In this document: positions 22,701 through 32,147 of the stretch, piece after piece
Layout of the letters: every line of letters begins with the position of its first letter
How positions within the stretch are numbered: the first letter of the stretch is position 1
Assembly (NCBI GenBank): GCA_019096065.1
Contig: JAGUCH010000002.1
Span: forward strand, 17,062,501 to 17,126,500
Reading direction: 5' to 3'
Length of the DNA: 64,000 nucleotides
Origin: Paracyclopina nana
Taxonomy: Eukaryota > Arthropoda > Copepoda > Cyclopoida > Cyclopettidae
Notes under the pieces: generated by a model
Seen by the model: only the letters and a program-made list of their open reading frames with translations
Database searches by the model: none
Told to the model about the DNA's origin: nothing
Translations under genes and position numbers: made by a program

Positions 22701-25700
22701 ATATTTTTAAGTAAAATCAGGTCCAAAGTGTAACAATTTTATCCAAAATCAAATGATCTTATCCAAAACCACTTATTTATTCCACAATCACATTATTTTA
22801 TACAAAAGAAATTGATTTTTGCAAGAATTTATTAGTTTTATTTGAAATCCCATAAGTTTACCGAAAATCACATAATTTGGTCCGAAATCTCAATATTTTA
22901 TCCGAAACTAAATAATTTTATCCCAAAATCTGATTAATGCCACTTTTAACATTCTTGATATTTTTCTCATAGAATTCTTCTTAGCTTATCACTTTAGGCA
23001 TAAAATTAAACAATGCCTCTTTAATTTATCTCATGGGAAATTACGTTTTTCGCACTTTTCTTGAAAACTCTGCAGTATTTTTTTAAATGGCCATTAACAA
23101 CCCCAATTGTAAATTGCTCTAGCTATTTTTGTTCCCCTTTTGTTATGGGCAGATTCTCCCTAGAACTCAATATCCACTATCCACTCGAAAAGCAATATTT
23201 TGTGTTCATTTCCTGTGCAAGCAAATGAAACATAGTGAATATAGCAGAGCATTGTGATTATATTGAGAATGACCGCGATCTAACATGAACGGAAAATGAG
23301 TTTGCTACTACCCTAATTTTAAAGTCGATCTAATTATAGAGCTCATCAGGATCTATTGATGTAAACTGTCAATTTATAGAAACAGAAGATCAAGGATCTT
23401 TTCTATATTTAGGATAATTGTGATCTAAGCATGGACAAAAATAATTGCCAATGTATGGATCCCAAAGATAAGGGATCTTTACTATGTTTATGATCTATGG
23501 GATCTAATCATTGACAAAATTGTACAAACTGTCAATTAATGGATCACATTGATCTAGAATGTTTAAAATCTATAGTATCATTGTTTTCTAAGTAATGACC
23601 AATGTATTGATCTCAAAAAGCATTGTTCATATCTAGATCCCAAAGATCCAGGATCTTTTCCATTTTTATGTTTTTTGTGATCTAAGTACACATAGAACCC
23701 ATTAATCCATGATCTATACTTTCATTAGGATCATTGTGATATTAGCATCGTAGATATATGTATCCCAAAGTTCCAGGATCTTTACCATGACTATGATCTT
23801 TCTAATCTAGGTACACATAGATCCCAAAGATCCATGATCTTAACTATGATTAGGATCATTGTGATTTTTAAGCATTGTTGATAAATGGATCCCAAAGATC
23901 CAGGATCTTTACCATGTCTATGATCTTTGTGATCTAGGTACACACATAGATCCCAAAGATCCTTGATCTCTTCCATCTTTAGGATCTATATTTATAAAGA
24001 AATCATTACAGGTGATGGCCATAAACAAAGACGCAGATTCCTTGGTGGCCGCCTATCCGGACGCTGTGGATCACATCGTTGCCAAGCGAAGAGAGCTCTT
24101 GCGAGCCGTGGAGAAGCTGGACAACTTGGTGAAGCAGAGGGATGAACAGCTGGAGCAAAATGAACAACTGCTCGACTACTACACCACGTTCCGCGAGCTG
24201 ATGGGCTGGTCGAGTGACTTTTTGCTCCGAATGTCCAATCCGGAGCTGAGCAAAGACCTTCAAGAGGCTCTCACCATCCACTCACGTCACGGCCTGCTCT
24301 CCGAGGAGCTCAAGGAGCGCAGCAGTGAGATTGGCACCTTTGAGGCCATTGGCAAGGAGCTCATCGACAATGGGCATTACATGAGCGAAGACATCCGGGA
24401 GAAGATCTCCCAGTTGATCCACAAAAGGAAGAACCTCCAGGACTTCTGGACGCTGAGGAACAGCTTGTACGAGCAGCACATGGACTACCTCAAATGGCAC
24501 AAGGAGGTGAATGACATCGACGCCTGGCTCAACGAGAAGGAGCCCGAGGTGACCTCCAATGACTATGGCAGCAGCTTGAACGAGCTCGACAGACTCATCA
24601 TCAAGCAGCTCGAGATCGAAGAAGCTCTTGTCAGCAAGGAGGAGAAGGTGAATGAGGTGAAACGCGTCACCCTCATTGAGACTGAGTTCAAGGCTCTCAA
24701 GGCGAAAGAGGAGGAAGCTCGTCGCGAGGAAGAGCTTCGCCTGGAAACCGAAAGGGTGGAGGCTCTCAAGAAGAAGGAAATGGCGAGGAAGACCAGAGAG
24801 CGAAAGCGCGAAGATGAGCGAAGGCGGACGCAGGAAATCGTTCTGCCACCAAATCACGCCTTCAACAAAGAGTATGTCGATTTTGATATAAGCCAGTGGA
24901 GGGACAAACTTTTTCGACAGATGGCGTTTTTTGAGCAAGTATTTTTGGCAAAACTGCATGGCGCGAAACTCATCATGCGATTACGAGCAGCAATTCTTTC
25001 TCCGGATTGGCGGAGCAAGGCTTGGAAAATTTGGATTCAACGATGAAAAACTTGAAAGTTTGCGTTAGACGCATATCGTCTCATGGCTTGGATGGGTGCA
25101 GTTTCATCTGCGGATAATGTATTATTAGTGAAGTGTTTGGGGCAAGTGCTGCAAAGGCCAAACGATAGCCAATTTTCGATCTTCTTTGTAGCGAAGCCAT
25201 GACAAATGTACTTGGTCAAATTGCCTTGACAGATGGCGCTGTGAATCTAGCGACAACATGCCTTCGAAAGGAATTACCTTGGTCAATGTTGTTTTTATGT
25301 TAAGGATTCCTTTTACTAAAAGCACAAATCATCTATGCAGTTGCGACCCTTTTGCCCCTGGCTGTTTGCCTCTGTCCATTTAGCCCCTATACTAGTGTTA
25401 AATGGATTATCTTTGGATCTCTTTAATTATGAATATGCAAAAAATAGTATTTATTAATTAGTTCTTTTTACTTGACTTCAGCTCAACTTCACGTCCTTTT
25501 TTGCAGACCTTCCAAGGTAGACAGTGAGGCTGCCATTCCACGCTTCAACACTCGGAGAAGCCTTCGCCAAGGCACCAGTCACAAGTGGAAGATGGACAGC
25601 AGCCTTGTCTCCATGCAAGGCTACTTGGAGCGGAAGCAGCAGAGCAACACTGGTGGCAAACGCTCCACGATCCGATCCTGGAAGAGCTACTACACCGTTC

Positions 25701-26203
25701 TCAGCGGTCAGCTTTTGTGCTTCTTCAAAGACCACAGCGATTTCAGGGACTCGAAGACCGCGGCCGCTGCTCCCATCCTGATCCACAATGCGACCTGCGA
25801 AAAGGCTCAGGACTACACAAAGAAGAAGCATGTCATCCGGCTGGTGACCACAGATGGCTCTGAGTTTCTGTTCCAAGCCACCAGCAGGGAGAGTGAAGAG
25901 GAGTGGCTGGACAAGCTCATTGTCACGTCCAGGCTGGAGCCAAGTGAGTCGGTCAAGCACGCCTCTTCGACGCTCTCCAGACCAATCATGGCCCCGCCAG
26001 AACCTCCACATGATGTGCCCAACAATGCTTCCAATTTCGCTGAGCCTCTGTACGCCAATGTTGGCCATGAGGAGAACCACCAGAATAATGACCACGAACA
26101 TGATACTTCCATCTCTTCCTCGGAGGTGGACTCGAAGGAAAACAAGAGGCCTGGAAGACTCAGCAAGCTTCTAGGGCTCAAGCAAAAGATATCAACTTCC
26201 TAA
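4712..26203 (+). CDS. kst: Beta-heavy spectrin (karst type), complete, 8 coding exons
   Basis: Exons: 4712-4864, 4915-5070, 5127-5219, 5280-5402, 5458-7500, 15257-22552, 24012-24871, 25507-26203. The first six junctions are phase 0 and the last is phase 2. They join to about 3806 codons. Residues about 30-260 form two calponin-homology domains (actin binding; [12 protein letters not shown], then [11 protein letters not shown] and [11 protein letters not shown]). Spectrin repeats follow, with an SH3 domain at about 805-856 ([20 protein letters not shown] ... [11 protein letters not shown]) that ends exactly at an exon border. Roughly 25 more repeats occupy a single 2432-codon exon. A PH domain lies in the last exon ([11 protein letters not shown] ... 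[12 protein letters not shown]). CH-CH plus an early SH3 plus C-terminal PH is the signature of beta-heavy spectrin, an apical membrane-skeleton cross-linker. Introns 1-4 are 50-60 bp, but intron 5 is 7756 bp of nested transposons. GC falls noticeably between exons 5 and 6. The start ATG is the first in frame with the conserved N-terminus. Confidence 0.93.
7916..8110 (+). repeat. tRNA-like SINE-type repeat, copy 1
   Basis: A box-like TAGCTCAGAGG at 7922-7932 and B box-like GTTCGAATT at 7967-7975 are spaced as in a tRNA-derived pol III promoter, followed by a T-run (CTCTTTTTTCC). A closer match to the consensus lies at 13613-13810. The acceptor stem cannot pair, so this is not a tRNA gene. The downstream body (CTCAAATTTGATTC..., AATATCCCC) is shared by both copies. 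Confidence 0.5.
8790..8931. repeat. Short palindromic repeat with 13-bp perfect inverted ends
   Basis: It begins GAGCTGGGGCACG and ends CGTGCCCCAGCTC. The interior is also partly palindromic (GGATTTTAAAATGG against CCATTTTAAAATCC). It is the reverse-orientation relative of the repeats at 7688-7800, 8210-8345, 15010-15095(-), 26945-27075 and 27655-27765, which share AGCCCGAGCCTGCGAGG-like and TTAAATAGCTGAG motifs. Confidence 0.5.
9941..10895 (+). repeat. 171-bp satellite array, left arm
   Basis: The landmark TCCTGAGGTC occurs at 9971, 10142, 10313, 10484, 10655 and 10828, giving spacings of 171, 171, 171, 171 and 173 bp. Two monomer types alternate (TTTCAGCCTCC and TTTTGGCCTCC), so the underlying unit is a 342-bp dimer. 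A diverged monomer precedes the array at about 9790-9940. Because 171 is divisible by 3, long open frames run through the array on both strands. They are a by-product of the period and not genes. Confidence 0.92.
11055..12200 (-). repeat. 171-bp satellite array, right arm (inverted)
   Basis: The reverse-complement landmark GACCTCAGGAGG recurs about every 171 bp, roughly seven times, with the same alternation of two monomer types as in the left arm. The left array has about six full monomers, so the arms are not perfectly matched in copy number. A diverged terminal monomer continues to the nested MITE at 12227. Confidence 0.9.
12227..12941. mobile_element. MITE family C (TA-flanked) nested in the right arm of the TTAA element
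   Basis: The ends are inverted repeats of over 100 bp (CAGTCTGTCC...TTTCTGTACACTTTGAAATC) bounded by TA. The left arm of the host element provides the empty site: about 9842-9855 reads GGATATATAGGCCC, while here the same sequence is split with one extra TA. The element is 715 bp, non-coding, and a Tc1/mariner-type derivative by its TA target. An older relative lies at 27111-27654. Confidence 0.85.
13613..13810 (+). repeat. tRNA-like SINE-type repeat, copy 2
   Basis: A box-like TAGCTCAGTGATTAGAGT at 13622 and a good B box GGTTCGAATCT at 13666-13676. TTGGA and TCCAA bracket a 7-nt loop ATGCTGA, which would place GCT at the anticodon position. The acceptor ends do not pair and there is no CCA context, so it is a tRNA-derived repeat and not a tRNA gene. 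The repeat as a whole was interrupted by the TTAA element, whose other flank is at 9110-9217. Confidence 0.55.
14745..15005 (-). mobile_element. MITE family X fragment (-)
   Basis: It carries the tail landmarks in reverse: CACCATCTAGCC, GTACATTTGACATGG, and the AAAACTTTGCTCATATGACATAATC block. It is continuous with the X head at about 15100-15233. With the 8470-8650 fragment on the other side, it extends the inverted organisation of the spectrin intron. Confidence 0.55.
22600..24000 (+). repeat. Degenerate tandem repeats filling spectrin intron 6
   Basis: About 22600-22930 repeats a 15-17 bp unit around TTTATCCAAAATCA. About 23340-23990 repeats a unit of roughly 60-66 bp built from GATCCCAAAGATCCAGGATC, CTATGATC and GTGATCTAGGTACACATAG, so GATC recurs very densely. 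The intron runs from the GTAAAA donor at 22553 to an acceptor ending at 24011. Confidence 0.7.
24887..25254 (+). mobile_element. MITE family X copy (+) in spectrin intron 7
   Basis: It begins TATAAGCCAGTGGAGGGAC, only 15 bp after the splice donor at 24872 (GTATGT), and runs to the TGACAGATGGCGCTGTGAATC tail. The head reads AGATGGCG and the tail GATGGCGC, so both family boxes are present. An open frame continues from the spectrin exon into this element but is not coding. Confidence 0.7.
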
Positions 26204-26279
26204 GACCACTTCAATACCTTTTCATTCTCAAGGAGCATTTTTACAACTTAAACCCTATCTATTTACACGAATAAGAAGA

Positions 26280-26722
26280 TTTTTGTCATCCGGCTGGTGA
26301 CCACAGATGGCTCTGAGTTTCTGTTCCAAGCCACCAGCAGGGAGAGTGAAGAGGAGTGGCTGGACAAGCTCATTGTCACATCCAGGCTGGAGCCAAGTGA
26401 GTCGATCAAGCACTCCTCTACGACACTCTCCAGACCAATCATGGCCCTGCCAGAACCTCTACATGATGTGCCCAACAATGCTTCCAATTTCGCTGAGCCT
26501 CTGTAAGCTAATGTTGGCCAAGAGGAGAACCACCAGAAAAATGACCACGAATATGATGCCTCCATCTCTTCCACGGAGGTGGACTCGAAGGAAAACACGA
26601 GGCCTGGAAGACTCAGCAAGCTTCTAGTGCTCAAGCAGAAGTTATCGACTCCCTAAGAACACTCTATGGCCTTAGAATGCTTAAGCAACTTTTTTACTAC
26701 TTAAAACCTATCTATTTTCACC
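26280..26722 (+). pseudogene. Decayed tandem copy of the spectrin 3' end (PH-domain exon end plus 3'UTR)
   Basis: The sequence from 26285 repeats 25832-26270 at a constant offset of 453 bp. It covers the second half of the PH domain, the C-terminal tail, the stop codon region and the 3'UTR (AAACCTATCTATTT). It begins immediately where the first copy's 3'UTR ends. Differences are scattered, and a TAC codon of the original is TAA here (26503-26505), so the frame is broken. There is no splice acceptor, start or promoter of its own. It may be transcribed as 3'UTR read-through. Confidence 0.9.
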
Positions 26723-28036
26723 ACGTATGTTTATATATATATATGGAAAAAATACTATAATATATGTATGCTATCCAAAGTATCTCATCCTGGGCATGAA
26801 GTAAGCGGTGGAGTAGCCAAGGCAAGTTTCATCCTTGGAGACATCGATGCCAAGTCTTCGGAAATGCAAAATCCGGATGAGTTGCAAGACTCCAAGCGAA
26901 GCCTTCTCGCATCGAGAGCTGCAAAAGATGATTTATTTTCATTTCATATCTATTTTTTATGGACCTAGGGAACGTAAAATAGGGCCTTTCCATTAGGGAG
27001 GAGTTTAAAACGGAAAAACACGAGTGAAGCTTATCGAGTCCGAGCCTGCGAGGTCGGTTATTCTGTTTGATATTATTTGCTAGCTTTTTCTGGTGTTCGC
27101 AATAATTCTACAGTCTGCTTCAGAGAATTCTGTGCATTTGAATTCAAAAGTTGGTGTGATCAAATTAAAATGATGTTTTTAATTGGTATTGTTGGAAAGC
27201 TAATTGGCTGCCTTTTTTATGATGACATTTTTGAAAAGTAATTGTCAGCATTTGGATGAAGAGATACTCAAAAAGTAACCTCTGATCCTGTTAATCAGTG
27301 CTGATATATTCATATTTCATAGAAAACGTACAGAATCTATTCTCCATTAAATTGAGTGGGTGTTTAATGTTCATTTTTAACATGAAAAATTCTTTAAAGT
27401 AATTTTTAAGCCTGAAAAAATAGGTTTTTAATCATTTTTCCCATACACGCTCATCAATTTTGTAAAATTGTTCACTTTTACTGAGAAATTTGAGTTTATC
27501 TCAGAGAAGCTAATAAATTTCATATATACTTTAACATTGAAGCACAAAAAAGATGTCAAAAGATTCAAGCTTTCTCAAACAATGACAATTGCACTTGGTT
27601 TTTTCCCCACAAACTTTAGATTATAAGGTTCATAGATATCTCTGAAACAAACTGTAGCTGAGTGAAATGGAAAAGCCCTAACAAAGCTTTGTTGGTCCGA
27701 GCCCGCGAGGGGATAATCTCATGTTTGTGGCCCTTAAATAGCTGAGAGAGCATTTCTATCGTTTTTCAGTAGATTTAATGCTTAATTTCCACTTATTGTT
27801 CTGAAAGACTTATGACATAAAAGATAGTTTACCTGGTTATGGGTTGAGATGTAATGTGCGTGGGTAAGGAGCACAACAGCATGAATATCATTGCTATTTT
27901 GAACATCTTTCCGCTTTCCCTCTCTGCGAAAGAATGGCAAAAAGTGAGGGCAACCAGTATATAGTAATACTAACGCTCATGCATAATTATTTGGCACCAA
28001 AATCAAGAGCATTCATGATCTTCCCCCCCTCAAAAT
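26723..28036. other. Intergenic repeats between spectrin and the elongase
   Basis: It contains AT microsatellite sequence (26730-26765) and two copies of the GAGCCTGCGAGG repeat (26945-27075 and 27655-27765) around a family C MITE (27111-27654). The rest is AT-rich with no coding signal. Confidence 0.6.
27111..27654. mobile_element. MITE family C, older copy (TA-flanked)
   Basis: It starts CAGTCTGC and ends ACAAACTG, with TA on both sides (27109-27110 and 27655-27656). The inner TTTGAATTCAAAAGTTGGTGT and the ATTGTTGGAAAGCT block match the family C ends at 12227 and 12941 with many substitutions. It is much more diverged than the nested copy and therefore probably older. Confidence 0.65.
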
Positions 28037-28440
28037 GGGTCAAAAAATGAATGGAATTTATGTATAGCCTACAACTATTTCGTCTTTATGCCTAAGATTT
28101 GTGTGATGTCATCAACAAGAAAATGCATCCGTTATTGTTCCAAATGAAGTCTTCTTCATTGGCACTTTTTCAGCTTGGCTTTGGAGCTACAATACTCTCA
28201 GTAGAAGTAGGATGAGGAAGGACACCATGAACAAATTGGCAGCAATTTGCATCCGCAGCAGGAAGTCACAGCCAATCCGGAGCCCATTGATGCCCATGAT
28301 GAGAGCAAAGACATCTGGATCAACGTCAAGTACTTTTGCCACCACAGCTACTTCCGCACGGTTGGTCCGCTGGCGGCCAATATGTAGTAGGCGTACATGA
28401 GGACATGAACGAAGCAGTTGAACATGGCACCGAGGATGAG
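28037..28440 (-). pseudogene. Decayed tandem copy of the elongase 3' end
   Basis: It matches the end of the elongase last exon plus 3'UTR (about 28462-28885) at an offset of about 425 bp. Shared sequence includes TCTTCATTGGCACTTTTTCA and the TGCCCATGATGAGAGCAAAG block. It has several deletions and a frame break, so only fragments such as FALIMGINGLRIGCDF remain readable. The copy lies downstream of the gene in its own orientation, next to the first copy's 3' end. Confidence 0.88.
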
Positions 28441-28579
28441 CATTCATGAATTGCTTACAATGGGCCAAAAATGAATGGATTTTATGTACAGCCTACAACT
28501 ATTTCGTCTTTATGCCTAAGATTTGTGTGATATCATCAACAAGAAAATGCAACCATTATTGTTCCAAATGAAGTCTTCT

Positions 28580-29524
28580 TCATTGGCACTTTTTCAGCTT
28601 GGCTTTGGAGCTGCAGTACTCTCGGTAGAAGTATGACGAGAAGAGAACAAGGAAGGACACCATGTACAAATTGGCAGCAATTTGCATCCACAGCGGGAAG
28701 TCACAGCCAATCCGGAGCCCATTGATGCCCATGATGAGAGCAAAGACAAACTGGGCCATCTGGATCAACGTCAAGTACTTTTTCCACCACAGCCACTTCC
28801 GCACGGTTGGTCCACAGGCGGCCAAGAAGTAGTAGGAGTACATGAGGACATGAACGAAGCAGTTGAACATGGCACCGAGGAAGGAGGAGCCTCCGGCCAC
28901 GTACTTGACACCGATCCACCAGAGGCAAAACATGGTGCTGTGATGGTAGATGTGGAGAAACGTGAGCTGATTGCTCTTTTTGCGCAAAATGAAGAAGACA
29001 GTGTCGAGCATTTCCAGCAGCTTGGATGCATAGTACCACCTAAAAAGGATCATCAATCATGATAATCATCAATTAGTGCAATTGAGTAAGTACCATAGAG
29101 CAGAAGCCACTCTGAGGGCAAGAGGATGGTCCGAGTAGTCCACAGGCTGGCATTGCCAGCTAAAGTCCAGCTGCCTGGAGGTCAAGAAGAGCTCCATGCC
29201 AATGTAGACATTGAGGCCGGCCACGAATGCGTTGTAGGCGAGGATGAGCGGCCTCAGCTCAAGCGGCTTGCGGTTCTCCATGAATGGCGGGCCTTTGGTC
29301 ACCAGACCAAGGTAGCCTAAGGTGATGAGCAAGGTGGGCCAGGGCGAGGTCATGAGGGGCCAGTCGGCCACTCGGGGGTCCGCCAGCCCCATCAGGTACT
29401 GGTAGACCTCCACGGCAGCCGAGACCCCTTTTCCGAGGTCCCGATACGAATCCGAGGCCGCGGTGGAGCAGACATTGTAGGTGTGTGACAGCGTGGAAAA
29501 GCTCTCGAAAATCGCTTCAGTCAT
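28580..29524 (-). CDS. ELOVL-type very-long-chain fatty-acid elongase
   Basis: Two exons on the minus strand: 29094-29524 (143 codons plus two bases) and 28580-29039. They join through a split Trp codon to give 296 aa. The intron of 54 bp has GT-AG borders. The enzyme condenses malonyl-CoA with long acyl-CoA in the ER membrane, the first step of the elongation cycle. Family motifs are all present: KLLEMLDTVFFILRKK, the histidine box HIYHH (about residues 173-177), and TLIQMAQF. Several hydrophobic segments fit the usual seven-helix topology. The last four residues are KKCQ, a KKxx-type ER retrieval signal. The gene is head to head with Rab GDI, with 543 bp between start codons. Its 3' end has been duplicated downstream (28037-28440). 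The exact ELOVL subfamily is not assigned; an ELOVL1/4/7-like insect-type enzyme is most likely. Confidence 0.93.
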
Positions 29525-30067
29525 GGCTTCAAATGGTGCTACAGCTGCGATGGCATCATCATGCTTTCGTTTTGGTTAGAAAGTCACCCCTAACCGGTTA
29601 ACATTACGCTATGGAAGTAATGGGACCATTTGCGCATGCGCGCAAGTCGTATTGATCCGTGGAGAACGCCCTCCGCCTTATCGTAAACATGATTCTTTTA
29701 TTCAGCCTGTTCTCTTTTGGATAACGGCCCGCAGCGAAAAGTAAACGTTGCCAGAGGCGAAGTTTGAAAAGTTCGTCAAATCGCCGGGGCGACGGCGTTT
29801 TCGCGGAAAAAGCGCGCTTTGTTTTGGTCCTGCGTGAGTAACGATGTCGGCATCGTCAGATTAAGCCGCGTTGGCCACCGAGATCCTCTTCAACAGCTTG
29901 GCGAGCGAAAAATCTGGATTCCTCATCCTCCGCCCTTGAAGACTTTCGTGTCGCTTTTGCTTCTTTTTCGTGCTGCTCCTCCAGAAGTAGTCATTGAAGT
30001 CTGTGTAAGTTGATTTCGCCGTTATAAACGACAGCTGCCACGAAAGTCGTTTTGCAGAAGTTTCAAG
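29525..30067. promoter_or_regulatory. Shared upstream region of the divergent elongase and Rab GDI genes
   Basis: The start codons face away from each other across 543 bp, and GC rises towards the GDI side, consistent with a bidirectional promoter. A TGCGCATGCGCGCA sequence at 29631-29644 matches the NRF1 consensus (YGCGCAYGCGCR). A likely 5'UTR mini-intron of GDI lies at 30005-30057 (donor GTAAGT, acceptor TTTTGCAG, 53 bp). Transcription starts are not visible. Confidence 0.5.
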
Positions 30068-31402
30068 ATGGATGAAGAGTACGACTGCATCGTCCTCGGC
30101 ACCGGGCTCACCGAGTGCGTCCTCTCCGGCATGCTGTCCGTGTCGGGGAAGCGGGTGCTGCACATGGACCGCAACAAGTACTACGGCGGCGAGTCTGCCT
30201 CGCTCACGCCCCTCGACGAGCTGTTCAAGAAGTTCGGCGTGCCGCCGCCGGCCGACGACGCGTACGGCCGCGGGCGCGACTGGAACGTCGACCTGATCCC
30301 CAAGTTCATCATGGCGAACGGGCAGCTGGTGAAGCTGCTCATCCACACCGGTGTCACCCGCTATCTCGAGTTCAAGAGCGTCGAGGGCAGCTACGTGATG
30401 GGCAAGAACGGGCGCGTGTCCAAGGTTCCGGCGGACGAGCGCGAGGCGCTGTCCTCCGACCTCATGGGGCTGTTCGAGAAGCGCCGCTTCAAGAACTTCC
30501 TCATCTACGTGCAGGACTTCGAGGAGAGCGACCCCAAGACCTGGAAGGACATGGACCCGGCCACGATGACCATGCAGGACCTGTACACCAAGTACGGCCT
30601 CGACCCCAACACCTGCGACTTTGTCGGCCACGCCCTCGCCCTGCACCGCGACGACGACTACCTGCGCCAGCCCTTCAAGGACTCCATCAAGCGGATCAAG
30701 CTCTACAGCGACTCGCTCGCCCGCTACGGCAAGTCGCCCTACTTGTACCCGCTCTACGGCCTCGGCGAGCTGCCCCAGGGATTCGCCAGGCTCAGCGCCA
30801 TCTACGGCGGCACCTACATGCTCGACAAGCAGATCGACGAGATCGTCTTCGACGACGCGGGCAAGGTGTGCGGCGTCCGCTCCGGCGGCGAGACGGCCAG
30901 GTGCAAGCAGGTCTTCTGTGATCCCTCCTATTGCCCCCAGCACGTGCGCAAGAACGGACAGGTGGTGCGCTGCATCTGCCTCATGGACCACCCCCTGCCC
31001 AACACCAAGGACGCCCTCTCCTCCCAGATCATCATCCCGCAGAAGCAGGTGGGCCGCAACTCCGACATCTACGTCACCATGGTCAGCTACACGCACCAGG
31101 TGGCCTCCAAGGGATGGTTCATCGCCATGGTCTCCACCACCGTCGAGACGGCCAACCCCGAGGCGGAGATCCAGCCCGGCCTCGCCCTCCTCGGCCCCAT
31201 CAAGCAGAAGTTTATCCAGATCAGCGACAACTTTGAGCCTCTCAACGACGGCGTGGCCAACAACTTGTTCGTGTCCAAGTCGTACGACGCCACCTCTCAC
31301 TTCGAGACCACTTGCTTGGATGTCCTCGACATTTTCAAGCGGAGCACCGGCGAGGACTTTGACTTCTCCAAGGTCAAGCACACCCTTGAGGATCAGGAGT
31401 AA
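30068..31402 (+). CDS. Gdi: Rab GDP-dissociation inhibitor
   Basis: An uninterrupted frame of 444 codons, matching the length of animal GDI alpha/beta. It begins [20 protein letters not shown], the FAD-fold-like N-terminus conserved in GDI and REP proteins. It continues with the Rab-binding signature [32 protein letters not shown] and [20 protein letters not shown]. The product extracts GDP-bound prenylated Rabs from membranes and keeps them soluble, and would act on Rab14 encoded 21 kb away. The coding sequence has no introns and strong G/C at third positions, whereas many animal GDI genes have several introns. A 53-bp 5'UTR intron looks likely. A decayed copy of the 3' end follows at 32148. 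Confidence 0.97.
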   Translation: MDEEYDCIVLGTGLTECVLSGMLSVSGKRVLHMDRNKYYGGESASLTPLDELFKKFGVPPPADDAYGRGRDWNVDLIPKFIMANGQLVKLLIHTGVTRYLEFKSVEGSYVMGKNGRVSKVPADEREALSSDLMGLFEKRRFKNFLIYVQDFEESDPKTWKDMDPATMTMQDLYTKYGLDPNTCDFVGHALALHRDDDYLRQPFKDSIKRIKLYSDSLARYGKSPYLYPLYGLGELPQGFARLSAIYGGTYMLDKQIDEIVFDDAGKVCGVRSGGETARCKQVFCDPSYCPQHVRKNGQVVRCICLMDHPLPNTKDALSSQIIIPQKQVGRNSDIYVTMVSYTHQVASKGWFIAMVSTTVETANPEAEIQPGLALLGPIKQKFIQISDNFEPLNDGVANNLFVSKSYDATSHFETTCLDVLDIFKRSTGEDFDFSKVKHTLEDQE

Positions 31403-31665
31403 CAACATTCCAACCACTTTTTTTTCTGAAGCAACCATCAACAGAAAAAGACGAATTGGCTCCTTGGAACGACATCATTTCCACACACACACTTGAAGAG
31501 GAGGAGGATCTTCAATGATTTGAACGTATCCCCCCCTCAAATGAAATTGAATGCACTTTTGTTTTCTTAATAATACTGTAATAATCAGTTTTCGCTTTGC
31601 TTTTATAATAGTCTATCGTTCATCGGATGCGTAAGCATACACTTATCAAGGTTTATGTTCTGCTA

Positions 31666-31671
31666 AATAAA
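31666..31671 (+). terminator. Rab GDI polyadenylation signal
   Basis: An AATAAA lies 264 bp after the stop codon, just before the A-rich tract and the element at 31694. The corresponding place in the duplicated copy has lost it. Confidence 0.6.
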
Positions 31672-31693
31672 TCTATCCAAAAAAATAAATGTG

Positions 31694-32147
31694 CACAGTG
31701 GTTCAAAATCCCTTCTAGACGCGCACGGGGAAAAAACTCGCGAAATCGTCGGAGTCAATTTTCATAGGGCTCTAAGCTAAAAATTGACTTTCAGAGCTCA
31801 CAATGCCGCACATTTCCGCAGCCAATTTTGATGAATAATCATTGAATGGGGTCTGATTTTCATCATAACCATAATAGCTAAATGTCATTCGATGTCAAAC
31901 AAAAGTTATAGAATCCTGAAAGTGGGCAAAATTGGCTGTTCTACTGTTTTCCCTCATGGAAACTATTTCTAACATTTTCATTGTAAAGATGAATTTCAAC
32001 CTTTTTCTGTCATTTTTCACTAATTTGAGCTATTTTCGTGGCTAAGAAGTTCTCCCAAAAAGAATCTGATAATCAGTGTCAAAATGAGAATTTGGCGATT
32101 TGGCGGAATTTTACTTGAGCGTGAAAACGGCTTTTTGAACCACTGTG
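31694..32147. mobile_element. 454-bp non-autonomous element with CACAGTG ends and 5-bp target duplication (Transib-like)
   Basis: The left end is CACAGTGGTTCAAAA and the right end is its reverse complement, TTTTTGAACCACTGTG (15 bases pair). The element is bounded by perfect 5-bp repeats ATGTG (31689-31693 and 32148-32152). A CAC(A/T)(A/G)TG-type terminal heptamer with a 5-bp duplication is characteristic of Transib transposons and RAG recombination signals. I see no convincing nonamer at 12 or 23 bp. There is no coding capacity. A decayed relative lies at about 46545-46925. The element sits exactly at the joint between the GDI gene and its duplicated 3' end. Confidence 0.72.

Noticed and set aside
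26297-26627. A second PH-domain gene downstream of spectrin
   Set aside because: The frame is interrupted by a TAA that replaces a tyrosine codon. It is a partial tandem copy without promoter, acceptor or N-terminal half.
29861-31441. 526-aa open frame antisense to Rab GDI (also 489 and 559 aa antisense to spectrin)
   Set aside because: Antisense shadows of GC-biased or leucine/glutamate-rich coding sequence, with no domain similarity.
31694-31760. A complete V(D)J-type recombination signal (heptamer, 12 or 23 spacer, nonamer)
   Set aside because: The heptamer is perfect, but no ACAAAAACC-like nonamer is present at 12 or 23 bp from either end, so only the Transib-like reading is kept.
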